From assembly GCA_016868855.1 (NCBI GenBank), contig VGFP01000003.1:124001-188000 (forward strand): a stretch of 64,000 bases of DNA, written 5' to 3'. The notes below the pieces were generated by a model, which was given only the letters and a program-made list of their open reading frames with translations, had not been told where the DNA came from and ran no database searches. Positions within the stretch are counted from its first letter, which is position 1. Every line of letters starts with the position of its first letter. This stretch comes from Bacteroidota bacterium (GTDB lineage: Bacteria > Bacteroidota > Bacteroidia > Chitinophagales > Chitinophagaceae). Below are positions 56,200 through 64,000 of this stretch, one piece after another. The translations under genes were made by a program, and so were the position numbers.

Positions 56200-59022
56200 A
56201 TGCCAAAAGATTCATCCCTTCATTCGGTACTCATCATAGGCTCTGGTCCCATCGTAATTGGTCAGGCCTGCGAATTTGATTATTCTGGCTCACAAGCAGC
56301 GAGGAGTATCCGAGAAGAAGGAATCAAGGTAATTCTTATCAATTCCAATCCCGCCACCATCATGACCGATCCCATGATGGCCGACAAGGTATATCTCCTT
56401 CCACTGACAGTAGAGAGCATTGAACAAATTTTGAAGGAAAACAATATCGATGCAGTGCTTCCAACCATGGGGGGACAAACAGCATTGAACCTGGCAAAGG
56501 AAGCTGAGGAAATTGGACTCTGGGAGAAATACAACGTAAAACTCATAGGCGTAGATATCAAAGCAATCAACAAGGCCGAAGACAGAGAGCTCTTCCGACA
56601 ATGGATGATTGAAATGAATATTCCTGTTGCTACCGCCAAGACAGCCAATTCATTTTTAGAGGGAAAAGAATTTGCGCAAGAAATCGGATTTCCGCTGGTT
56701 ATCCGACCATCCTTTACACTTGGTGGAACAGGTGGAGGGTTTGTGCACAGCAAAGAGTTTTTGGATGAGGCACTGAACCGTGGACTCAACGCCTCCCCCA
56801 TTCATGAAGTGCTGGTTGAAAAAGCAGTATTGGGATGGAAAGAGTTTGAACTTGAATTGCTCAGGGATGCGAAAGACAATGTTGCGATCATTTGTACAGT
56901 TGAAAATTTTGATCCCATGGGTGTGCATACAGGTGATTCCATCACGGTTGCACCTGCTATGACCTTGAGTGATACCGCATTTCAGCTGATGAGAAATACT
57001 GCCATTCGCATGATGCGTGATTTGGGAAATTTCGCAGGAGGTTGCAATGTTCAATTTGCATTGAATCCGGAAACTGAAGAAATCATTGCGATTGAAATCA
57101 ATCCAAGGGTAAGTAGATCCTCTGCACTGGCATCCAAGGCAACCGGATATCCCATCGCAAAAATCGCAGCAAAACTTGCACTTGGATTCAGTTTGGATGA
57201 GTTGAAAAATCAAATCACCAAAACCACTTCCGCATATTTTGAACCAGCTCTGGACTATGTAATTGTGAAAGTGCCAAGATGGAACTTCGACAAGTTCAAA
57301 GGAGCCAATGATACACTCGGCTTGCAAATGAAATCTGTGGGTGAAGTAATGTCCATCGGAAGGAGTTTCACAGAAGCCATTCAGAAAGCATGCCAAAGTT
57401 TGGAGAACAATGCAGTGGGACTCGGATACTATGGCAAAAGCCTGATGCACGCAGATGAAATCATAGAATATCTCAAAACACCCAAGTGGGATAGAATATT
57501 TCGCATCAAAGATGCCTTGATGATGGGTATCAGTGTGAAGACCATCTGTCAGGCAACAAGAATCGATCCTTGGTTCATATACGAAATTCAAAAAATCGTA
57601 GATATCGAGAAAGAGATCTCGAAATATAAGTTTGATGCATTGCCGATTGACCTCATCAAGAAAGCGAAACAACACGGTTTCAGCGATGAGCAAATCTGCA
57701 AAATCATGCAAGATGGAAATGAAGATGCCCTGTATGAAAAAAGAAAAGCCGCTGGCATCAGAAGGGTATACAAAATGGTTGACACCTGCTCAGCAGAGTT
57801 TGAAGCCAAAACACCCTATTTCTATAGCAGTTTTGAAAACGAGGGCACCAATGAAAGCAAAGTAAGCAACAAGAAAAAAATCATCGTACTCGGTTCCGGT
57901 CCCAATCGCATCGGACAGGGAATTGAATTTGATTACTGTTGTGTTCATGGACTCTTGGCCATCAAGGAATGCGGATTTGAAGCCATCATGGTGAATTGCA
58001 ATCCGGAAACTGTTTCAACCGATTTTGATATTGCCGACAAGCTTTATTTCGAACCGGTTTTCTGGGAACATCTATGGGAATTGATTGAATATGAAAAACC
58101 CGAAGGAGTCATTGTGCAGCTCGGTGGACAAACAGCGCTGAAACTTGCTGAAAAATTGCACAACAAGGGAATCAAAATCATTGGTACCTCTTACGACAAT
58201 ATGGATATTGCTGAAGACAGAGGACGATTCAGTGATATGTTGAAAAAATTAGAAATTCCTTACCCAGAATATGGGACAGCCTTCACGGTTGATGAAGCAG
58301 TTGAAGTAGCCAACAAGGTTGGATACCCTGTGTTGGTGAGACCATCCTATGTATTAGGTGGACAAAGAATGAGAATTGTCATCAACGACGAAGAGGTAGA
58401 ATCTGCTGTTGTAAGCTTATTGAAACATATCCCTGGCAATAAAATTCTGATTGATCATTTTCTCGACAGGTGTCAGGAAGCAGAAATCGATGCCATTTTT
58501 GATGGAAAAAATTTCCACGTCATGGGAGTGATGGAACATATTGAACCTGCCGGAATCCACAGCGGAGACAGCAATGCTGTATTGCCTGCATTCAATTTGA
58601 GTCCTTTGGAAGTAAGCACCATGGAACAATATGCAGAGAAGATTGCCAGAGCATTGAACATCAAAGGACTGATCAATATCCAATTTGCCATCAAAGCAGG
58701 AAAAGTATATGTAATTGAAGCCAATCCACGTGCATCAAGAACTACTCCTTTCATTGCAAAAGCATATCAAATACCATACCTCAACATTGCTACAAAAGTG
58801 ATGATAGGCACCCATCAACTGACTGATTTTACATTTGAGAAAAAACTGAATGGCTTTGCCATCAAAGAACCAGTCTTTAGTTTTGAAAAGTTTCCGGGAG
58901 TAAACAAAGAACTGGGACCAGAGATGAAATCAACCGGTGAAGCAATTCGCTTTGTAAAAGATCTGCATGATCCTTATTTCAGAACTTTGTACAAGGAAAG
59001 AAGCATGCACCTCAGCAAATAA
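56200..59022 (+). CDS. carB: Carbamoyl-phosphate synthase large subunit
   Basis: Makes carbamoyl phosphate for pyrimidines and arginine from ammonia (supplied by CarA), bicarbonate and two ATP. The 940-residue protein has both ATP-grasp halves: first half with FDYSGSQAARSIREEG and GGQTALNLA, second half with NRIGQGIEFDYCCVH and GGQTALKLAE. It stops at GPEMKSTGEAIRFVKDLHD, exactly before the MGS-like allosteric domain of the usual ~1070-residue enzyme, so UMP/ornithine regulation through that domain is missing. carA is not adjacent. Confidence 0.96.
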   Translation: MPKDSSLHSVLIIGSGPIVIGQACEFDYSGSQAARSIREEGIKVILINSNPATIMTDPMMADKVYLLPLTVESIEQILKENNIDAVLPTMGGQTALNLAKEAEEIGLWEKYNVKLIGVDIKAINKAEDRELFRQWMIEMNIPVATAKTANSFLEGKEFAQEIGFPLVIRPSFTLGGTGGGFVHSKEFLDEALNRGLNASPIHEVLVEKAVLGWKEFELELLRDAKDNVAIICTVENFDPMGVHTGDSITVAPAMTLSDTAFQLMRNTAIRMMRDLGNFAGGCNVQFALNPETEEIIAIEINPRVSRSSALASKATGYPIAKIAAKLALGFSLDELKNQITKTTSAYFEPALDYVIVKVPRWNFDKFKGANDTLGLQMKSVGEVMSIGRSFTEAIQKACQSLENNAVGLGYYGKSLMHADEIIEYLKTPKWDRIFRIKDALMMGISVKTICQATRIDPWFIYEIQKIVDIEKEISKYKFDALPIDLIKKAKQHGFSDEQICKIMQDGNEDALYEKRKAAGIRRVYKMVDTCSAEFEAKTPYFYSSFENEGTNESKVSNKKKIIVLGSGPNRIGQGIEFDYCCVHGLLAIKECGFEAIMVNCNPETVSTDFDIADKLYFEPVFWEHLWELIEYEKPEGVIVQLGGQTALKLAEKLHNKGIKIIGTSYDNMDIAEDRGRFSDMLKKLEIPYPEYGTAFTVDEAVEVANKVGYPVLVRPSYVLGGQRMRIVINDEEVESAVVSLLKHIPGNKILIDHFLDRCQEAEIDAIFDGKNFHVMGVMEHIEPAGIHSGDSNAVLPAFNLSPLEVSTMEQYAEKIARALNIKGLINIQFAIKAGKVYVIEANPRASRTTPFIAKAYQIPYLNIATKVMIGTHQLTDFTFEKKLNGFAIKEPVFSFEKFPGVNKELGPEMKSTGEAIRFVKDLHDPYFRTLYKERSMHLSK

Positions 59023-59023
59023 T

Positions 59024-61531
59024 ATGATCAGGACTGCCATTGCAAGCCTACTTTTATTGTTGTTGAATATTACATCCCCTGGTCAAAGCATGGCACAGGT
59101 TAGAATACTGCATGCAAAGATCATCGATTTACATACAGAAGAGCCCATTCCATTTGCATCCGTTCAATTTTACAAAACCAGCTATGCAAAGCTGAGTGAC
59201 TCAGCGGGCAACTTCCGTTTTATTCTTGATCAATGGCCCTCAGACAGCCTTTTGATTAGCTATGTTGGCTTTGAAGATTATTACCTGCATATTGACACTT
59301 CTCTTCATACGATTGATTTGATCATAAAAATGGAAAGAAAAAGAAATGTCAATGAAGTGATCGTAAAAAGCAAAGTTGGAAGAGGCTTGATTCTATGGAG
59401 AAAGATTGTAAAAAATAAACTTTTCAATGACAGAAGCAAATTTGATCGTTTCAGTTATGAACTATACAACAAACTTGAAATCGATCTCAACAATGTGAAT
59501 GTGGAAAAAATGCAGAAGGGAATTTTGCCTCCCAAACCTTTTAAATTCATTCTCAACAATGTTGATACAACAACCGAGAGCAGTCCCACCTTACCCATAT
59601 ACCTTATTGAAACCATCTCAGACTATTATTTTCAAAACGATCCATATAAATCCAGAGAAATCATCAAAGCAAGCAAAACCATTGGATTGAACAATGAAAG
59701 TTTTTCCAGATTCACCGGAGGTATGTACCAAAATATCAATGTGTATAAAAACTTCATTCCCATTTTTGATAGAGAATATGTGAGCCCCATCAGCAATGAC
59801 GGCGATTTATACTACAACTACAAAGTTCCCGACACACAATTTATTGCTGGAAAAAGATTTTTTCATTTTGTATTCACTCCCAAAAGAAAGGGAGAAAATA
59901 CTTTTCAAGGAGATGCATGGATAGCAGACTCAAGTTTTGCAGTACAGAAAATGAATTTACAGGTGTCGCCCGGCTCCAACATCAATTTCATTGATAAACT
60001 GAGTTTGGTTCAAGAGTATCAATTGATCAATGACAGTACCTGGTTTCTTTCAAAAGATAAATTCATTGCCAATATCAATTTAACTGGAAAAAAGAATCTG
60101 AGTTTGATTGGAAGAAAAACAACTTTTTACAAAAACATACTTGTCGGAAAGGAGACGAGGGACTCTTTGTTCAGTCAAGCATTGATCAATGATAAAAGAC
60201 GGGAAATTATAGAGGTAAAAGAAGGCGCAGCTATCAAAACAGATAGTTTCTGGCAAGAAAATCGCCATCAGGAGCTGAATGCCAACGAAATGAATTTTTA
60301 CAAAATGGCAGACAGCGTTTTAAAAATGCCCGAGTTTGTGGCCTACAGAGAGTGGATGTATTTTATTGGAACAGGTTACCGATACCTGGGGAACTATGAG
60401 ATTGGCCCCTGGATGAACTGGCTGACTTCCAACCAGTATGAAGGATTTCGCATGAGGTTTGATATTGGAACCAACTATCATTTCAATAAAAACATTTATT
60501 TGGGAAGTTATTTGGCATATGGAACCAAGGATAGAAAACTGAAAGGGAAAGCTGAAATCTTGTATATGATTGGTAAAGACCCTAGGAGCAGCCTGAGGTT
60601 CACATTTAAAAACGATATGGACTATGGCCAAACCTACTATGATGAAATAGGATATGACAACCTTTTTGCCATGATTTTCAGAAAAACTCAGGTCCCACTG
60701 AAACTGATTAAAATAAAACAAACAAAACTTGAATATTTCAAAGAGTGGAGAAGCGGACTGTCCTTCACTGCCAATGTTTGGAACAAGAGATATACGCCTA
60801 TTCAAAATTTACCTCCTGCCAAAGATTTGCTGATCAATACTTCAGACGGCAACTTCAACGACTTCCAAATCAACCTGAAAATAAGATTTGCCTACCTGGA
60901 AAGATTTCTACAGGATGACTTTTTCAGAAGAAGTTTGGGGAGCGATTACCCCGTGTTGGAACTTCAATACACCAAGGGCTTGAAGGGTGTACTGAACAGC
61001 AATTACAATTATTCTAAAGTAACATTCAGCATCAGTGATTATCTGAAAATCCCACCTGCAGGCAATATTTACTACAATGCTTATGCTGGAAAAATCAATG
61101 GGACACTACCATATATGCTGCTGTCTATGGCTCCAGGAAATGAAATTTATTATTACAACAAGTATGCATTTAATACCATGAACAGGTTTGAATATTTATT
61201 TGACCAGTATGCCGGTTTAAATGTTGAGCATATCATTGGAAATGGTTTATTCAGATTCCTGCCGCAAAATAAAAAATTAAAATTCCGTCAATTTTGGAAT
61301 GCTAAATTGTTGTGGGGTGGACTCAGTGCTGCAAACAGGTCGCTCAATATCAATCAATTTCCAGAGTTTACTACACTTGATAAAAAAACATTCATGGAAA
61401 TCGGCACAGGTGTTGACAATATTTTTCGATTTTTCAGAATTGATTTCACTTGGAGGGTATTTCCAAGGCCGCTGCCTGCAGAGCAGTATAAAAGATTCGG
61501 TATTTTTGGAAGTTTCCGCTTTACATTCTAG
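59024..61531 (+). CDS. DUF5686 outer-membrane protein with CarboxypepD_reg domain
   Basis: Large envelope protein of 835 residues. From the ATG at 59024, one base after the carB stop, it has a signal peptide (about 1-25, with SMAQ), a CarboxypepD_reg-like beta-sandwich (about 27-110, with HTEEPIPFASVQF), then the DUF5686 region, rich in aromatic residues and alternating strands, ending in FGSFRFTF. The terminal Phe and strand pattern indicate an outer-membrane beta-barrel. Family function unknown. The earlier track start (58967) lies inside carB. Its stop overlaps the convergent aminotransferase by 11 bp. Confidence 0.85.
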   Translation: MIRTAIASLLLLLLNITSPGQSMAQVRILHAKIIDLHTEEPIPFASVQFYKTSYAKLSDSAGNFRFILDQWPSDSLLISYVGFEDYYLHIDTSLHTIDLIIKMERKRNVNEVIVKSKVGRGLILWRKIVKNKLFNDRSKFDRFSYELYNKLEIDLNNVNVEKMQKGILPPKPFKFILNNVDTTTESSPTLPIYLIETISDYYFQNDPYKSREIIKASKTIGLNNESFSRFTGGMYQNINVYKNFIPIFDREYVSPISNDGDLYYNYKVPDTQFIAGKRFFHFVFTPKRKGENTFQGDAWIADSSFAVQKMNLQVSPGSNINFIDKLSLVQEYQLINDSTWFLSKDKFIANINLTGKKNLSLIGRKTTFYKNILVGKETRDSLFSQALINDKRREIIEVKEGAAIKTDSFWQENRHQELNANEMNFYKMADSVLKMPEFVAYREWMYFIGTGYRYLGNYEIGPWMNWLTSNQYEGFRMRFDIGTNYHFNKNIYLGSYLAYGTKDRKLKGKAEILYMIGKDPRSSLRFTFKNDMDYGQTYYDEIGYDNLFAMIFRKTQVPLKLIKIKQTKLEYFKEWRSGLSFTANVWNKRYTPIQNLPPAKDLLINTSDGNFNDFQINLKIRFAYLERFLQDDFFRRSLGSDYPVLELQYTKGLKGVLNSNYNYSKVTFSISDYLKIPPAGNIYYNAYAGKINGTLPYMLLSMAPGNEIYYYNKYAFNTMNRFEYLFDQYAGLNVEHIIGNGLFRFLPQNKKLKFRQFWNAKLLWGGLSAANRSLNINQFPEFTTLDKKTFMEIGTGVDNIFRFFRIDFTWRVFPRPLPAEQYKRFGIFGSFRFTF

Positions 61532-62729
61532 AAACCTTTTCACAAGCCAATCGGACAATAGTGCAAGCCTCTTTTATTTCATCATCTGTAATGATCAAGG
61601 GCGGTGAAATTCTCATGCAATGAGATGCAAATAAAAACCAGTCGGTGAAAACACCTATTTCAATGCAAGTATCTATCACTCTTTTATTGGTTTCATAGGA
61701 ATCAAACTCCAGTGCCATCATGAAACCCATTGATCGAATATTTCTGATCAGTGGATGTTTGATATGATCGACAAATATTTTTTGCTTACGCTCAATATCT
61801 CTGATTAAGTTCTGATTGATCAAAAACTCAAATGCAGCATTCCCAGCAGCGCATGCAACCGGGTGACCTCCAAATGTTGTAATATGCCCTAATACCGGAT
61901 TACTGGAAAGTTGTGACATGATGGAGCGATTGGCTATAAATGCACCCAGTGGCATACCACCTCCCAGTGCTTTACCCAGTAAAAGAATATCTGGAAAAAT
62001 TCCATAGTGTTCAAATGCAAATAACTTGCCGGTCCTTCCAAATCCGGTTTGAATTTCATCTAGCATCAATAAAACCCCGTGTTCATTACATTTTTTTCTC
62101 AACGCTTGCATCCACTCTTCGGAAGCGGCCATCACACCTCTTTCGGCCTGGACGGATTCAAGAATGATACATGCCAGTTCATCATTGATTGCATCAAGTG
62201 CCTCATCCGAATTGTATGCATGATGAATAATGCCTGGAAGCAATGGCCTGAATGCATTTCGCCAATATTCACTGCCCATTGCACTCAATGCCCCCTGGGT
62301 GGAACCGTGATAAGAATCATGGAAAGCCATCATCTTAGATCTTCCCGTGACCCTTTTTGCCAGCTTCATGGCTCCTTCAGTTGCTTCAGTACCTGAATTG
62401 GTAAAATAAACACTGTTAAGTTGTGGAGGCAAATGTGAAACAAGTGCTGCAGCATATTTCACCTGTGGTGATTCGATCAGCTCACCATACACCATGATGT
62501 GCATGTATTGCTCAGCTTGTTTTTTTACAGCCTCAATGACTTGATCATTGGAATGACCAATATTGCAAACACTGATGCCGCTGATCAAGTCGATGTATTT
62601 TTTCCCCGCGGAATCCCACATGCATGAGTCCTTGGCCCTGACTATTTCAATTGCAAGGGGGGCATCAGAAGTTTGTGCTACATGGCGCAAAAAGAGTTCA
62701 CGCTGATTCATTGCTGCGAAGTTCAGCAT
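61521..62729 (-). CDS. Class III PLP-dependent aminotransferase
   Basis: Fold-type I enzyme of 402 residues. Catalytic Lys K253 in LLGKALGGGMP, cofactor Asp D224 in LDEIQTGFGRTG, and the phosphate loop NSGTEATEGAMKLA are all present. These fit acetylornithine/ornithine or other omega-amino acid transaminases, and no arg or lys genes are near to choose between them. A second ATG at 62711 is possible. It is divergent from the gamma-carbonic anhydrase gene. Confidence 0.9.
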   Translation of the reverse strand: MLNFAAMNQRELFLRHVAQTSDAPLAIEIVRAKDSCMWDSAGKKYIDLISGISVCNIGHSNDQVIEAVKKQAEQYMHIMVYGELIESPQVKYAAALVSHLPPQLNSVYFTNSGTEATEGAMKLAKRVTGRSKMMAFHDSYHGSTQGALSAMGSEYWRNAFRPLLPGIIHHAYNSDEALDAINDELACIILESVQAERGVMAASEEWMQALRKKCNEHGVLLMLDEIQTGFGRTGKLFAFEHYGIFPDILLLGKALGGGMPLGAFIANRSIMSQLSSNPVLGHITTFGGHPVACAAGNAAFEFLINQNLIRDIERKQKIFVDHIKHPLIRNIRSMGFMMALEFDSYETNKRVIDTCIEIGVFTDWFLFASHCMRISPPLIITDDEIKEACTIVRLACEKVSRM

Positions 62730-62754
62730 TATGAAATAACTTTAAGAAAAAAAG

Positions 62755-63267
62755 ATGCCAGTTATTTTACCAGTACATGATATCCATCCATCTTTTGGAA
62801 AAGATGTTTTCATCGCTCCGAATGCAACCATTGTAGGAGATGTGACCACAGGAGATGCATGCAGTTTTTGGTTCAATGCAGTGGTAAGAGGAGATGTAAA
62901 CTATATCAAAATGGGGAATAAAGTAAATGTGCAGGACAATGCAGTGATCCACGGAACATACGAAAAGAATCCGACAAACATTGGAAACAATGTCAGCATC
63001 GGACACACTGCGATCGTTCATGGATGCACCATCCATGACAATGTTTTGATCGGCATGGGTGCCATTGTCATGGACCAAGCTGTGATAGGCAGTAACTCGA
63101 TTATTGCTGCTGGAGCAGTTGTTTTGGAAGGAACTGTTGTTCCGGAGGGATGTATTTTCGCGGGGGTACCAGCCAAAAAAGTCAAGGATATTACCCCTGA
63201 AAAAGTAAAAGGTGAGATAGAAAGAATTGCGAATAACTACGTGAAGTACAGCAGCTGGTTCAAGTAA
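62755..63267 (+). CDS. Gamma-carbonic anhydrase family protein
   Basis: Left-handed beta-helix trimer-forming protein of 170 residues, made of hexapeptide repeats (for example IGMGAIVMDQAVIG). Three histidines at the metal positions are present (H66, H84, H89). Characterised members hydrate CO2 or are inactive homologues (YrdA/PaaY), so the activity is not certain. It abuts the rsgA stop with no gap. Confidence 0.92.
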   Translation: MPVILPVHDIHPSFGKDVFIAPNATIVGDVTTGDACSFWFNAVVRGDVNYIKMGNKVNVQDNAVIHGTYEKNPTNIGNNVSIGHTAIVHGCTIHDNVLIGMGAIVMDQAVIGSNSIIAAGAVVLEGTVVPEGCIFAGVPAKKVKDITPEKVKGEIERIANNYVKYSSWFK

Positions 63268-64000
63268 TCAAGTCCAGTCATTTTCTTTGATAGAATCCAG
63301 GATGCTGCAGTAGCTGATATACCGCTGCTCACTGATTTGACCATGCATGACCGCGTTTTTTACAGCACAGGAAGGTTCATTGATATGCATGCAATTATTG
63401 TATTGGCATTCATTCAACATAGTTCTCATCTCCGGGAAATAGTGTGAGAGTTCTGAACGTTCTATATCTGCAATGGCGAATTCTCTCATGCCCGGCGTAT
63501 CAATGATTTTTCCTTCAAAAGGAAGATCATACATTTCAGCAAATGTGGTCGTATGCATGCCTTTACCACTCCAGGCGCTGACCTCACTTGTTCGGATATT
63601 GCTTTCACCCAAAATAGTATTGATCAAACTCGATTTACCAACACCCGAGTGACCGCTGAACAAAGTTGTACGATGTTTCAGCGCTTTTTTCAAATCCTCT
63701 ATTCCCTCACTGGTATGCAGAGATGTCAGCAAGACCCTGTAGCCAATGCGTTCATAGATCTCTTTGCGTTCTTGAAATATGTTAAGCTCCTTTTCACGGT
63801 AGATGTCAGCCTTGTTGAAGAGAACGATTGCTGGAATGTGAAATGCCTCACAAGTGACCAAGAATCTGTCAATGAACCCTGTTGATGTTTTAGGATCTTT
63901 GATGGTTGCAATCAAAACGGATTGGTCAATATTTGATGCGATGATATGATGCATCCTTTTGTTGGCTGGAGAGATCCTGTTCACATAATTGCGTCGTGGA
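63268..64000 (-). CDS. rsgA: Ribosome small-subunit GTPase RsgA, 5' end outside the window
   Basis: Circularly permuted GTPase that helps mature the 30S subunit. The open frame runs to the end of the window: upstream of the track's GTG start I read PRRNYV, the linker after the N-terminal OB-fold, so that domain is outside. Present are the permuted G motifs, NKAD (G4) before GHSGVGKSSL (G1) and DTPGMREF (G3), and the C-terminal zinc knuckle with CQYNNCMHINEPSC. The part here is about 244 residues of roughly 310. Confidence 0.95.
   Translation of the reverse strand, partial: PRRNYVNRISPANKRMHHIIASNIDQSVLIATIKDPKTSTGFIDRFLVTCEAFHIPAIVLFNKADIYREKELNIFQERKEIYERIGYRVLLTSLHTSEGIEDLKKALKHRTTLFSGHSGVGKSSLINTILGESNIRTSEVSAWSGKGMHTTTFAEMYDLPFEGKIIDTPGMREFAIADIERSELSHYFPEMRTMLNECQYNNCMHINEPSCAVKNAVMHGQISEQRYISYCSILDSIKENDWT

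Noticed and set aside
56656-57711. 351-residue ORF on the minus strand inside carB
   Set aside because: It lies antisense to conserved CarB codons, and its translation is Cys/His/Phe-rich without domains; a shadow frame.
63268-63984. RsgA taken as complete from the GTG at 63984
   Set aside because: The frame continues to the window edge with the conserved PRRNY linker, so the GTG is internal.
1-64000. CRISPR arrays, tRNA or rRNA genes, insertion sequences, prophage
   Set aside because: No spaced direct repeats, cloverleaf sequences, transposase or integrase frames were seen; intergenic gaps are all short.

Overview
The window is a stretch of a Bacteroidota chromosome, most likely from the Chitinophagaceae or a close relative. 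The evidence is a SusC/SusD pair, CarboxypepD_reg-type TonB receptors, a PorZ-like type IX secretion component with a C-terminal sorting domain, DUF5686 and LUD-domain proteins, a split transketolase, a carB that ends before the allosteric domain, and repeated TAnnTTTG -7 promoter elements. Coding density is very high: no gap exceeds 300 bp and several convergent genes overlap at their stops. I saw no tRNA, rRNA, CRISPR array, insertion sequence or phage genes.

Layout. 1-7.1 kb: a partial unknown secreted protein, a PhoB/PhoR-like two-component pair, then, convergent to it, a beta-helix lipoprotein and its TonB-dependent receptor. 7.2-11.9 kb: rfbA, galE, transketolase C-terminal subunit, then an ECF sigma factor, a single-pass anti-sigma-like protein and a Spy-like exported protein. 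11.9-18.5 kb: the elongasome operon mreB-mreC-mreD-mrdA-rodA with a metallo-beta-lactamase-fold gene at its end, preceded by purD. 19.9-24.6 kb: a probable operon of a POT peptide transporter, an OPT oligopeptide transporter and an AlkB-type diiron hydroxylase. 24.6-30.8 kb: serS, a small conserved protein, a cyclophilin-type isomerase, gcvH, prfA, an amidohydrolase and recO. 30.8-40.1 kb: porZ-like gene, RND/MMPL exporter, SusC/SusD. 40.1-45.3 kb: operon alaS-gatB-TlpA-like lipoprotein. 45.4-56 kb: LytM peptidase, MerR regulator, then the minus-strand run rsfS-ftsH-LUD-lpxH-propeller-MscS, birA, bcp and a second M23 peptidase. 56-64 kb: a small 57-residue protein, carB behind a leader hairpin, a DUF5686 outer-membrane protein, a class III aminotransferase, a gamma-carbonic anhydrase and 5'-truncated rsgA.

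Most of this is core housekeeping: cell shape, translation, envelope biogenesis and nucleotide precursors. The accessory or under-explained parts are the TonB receptor/beta-helix lipoprotein pair beside PhoBR, the POT-OPT-AlkB operon, the ECF trio, a decayed secretory gene start between gcvH and prfA, and the carB leader. I did not find a clear candidate for a wholly new defence or mobile system; the findings below are ranked accordingly.
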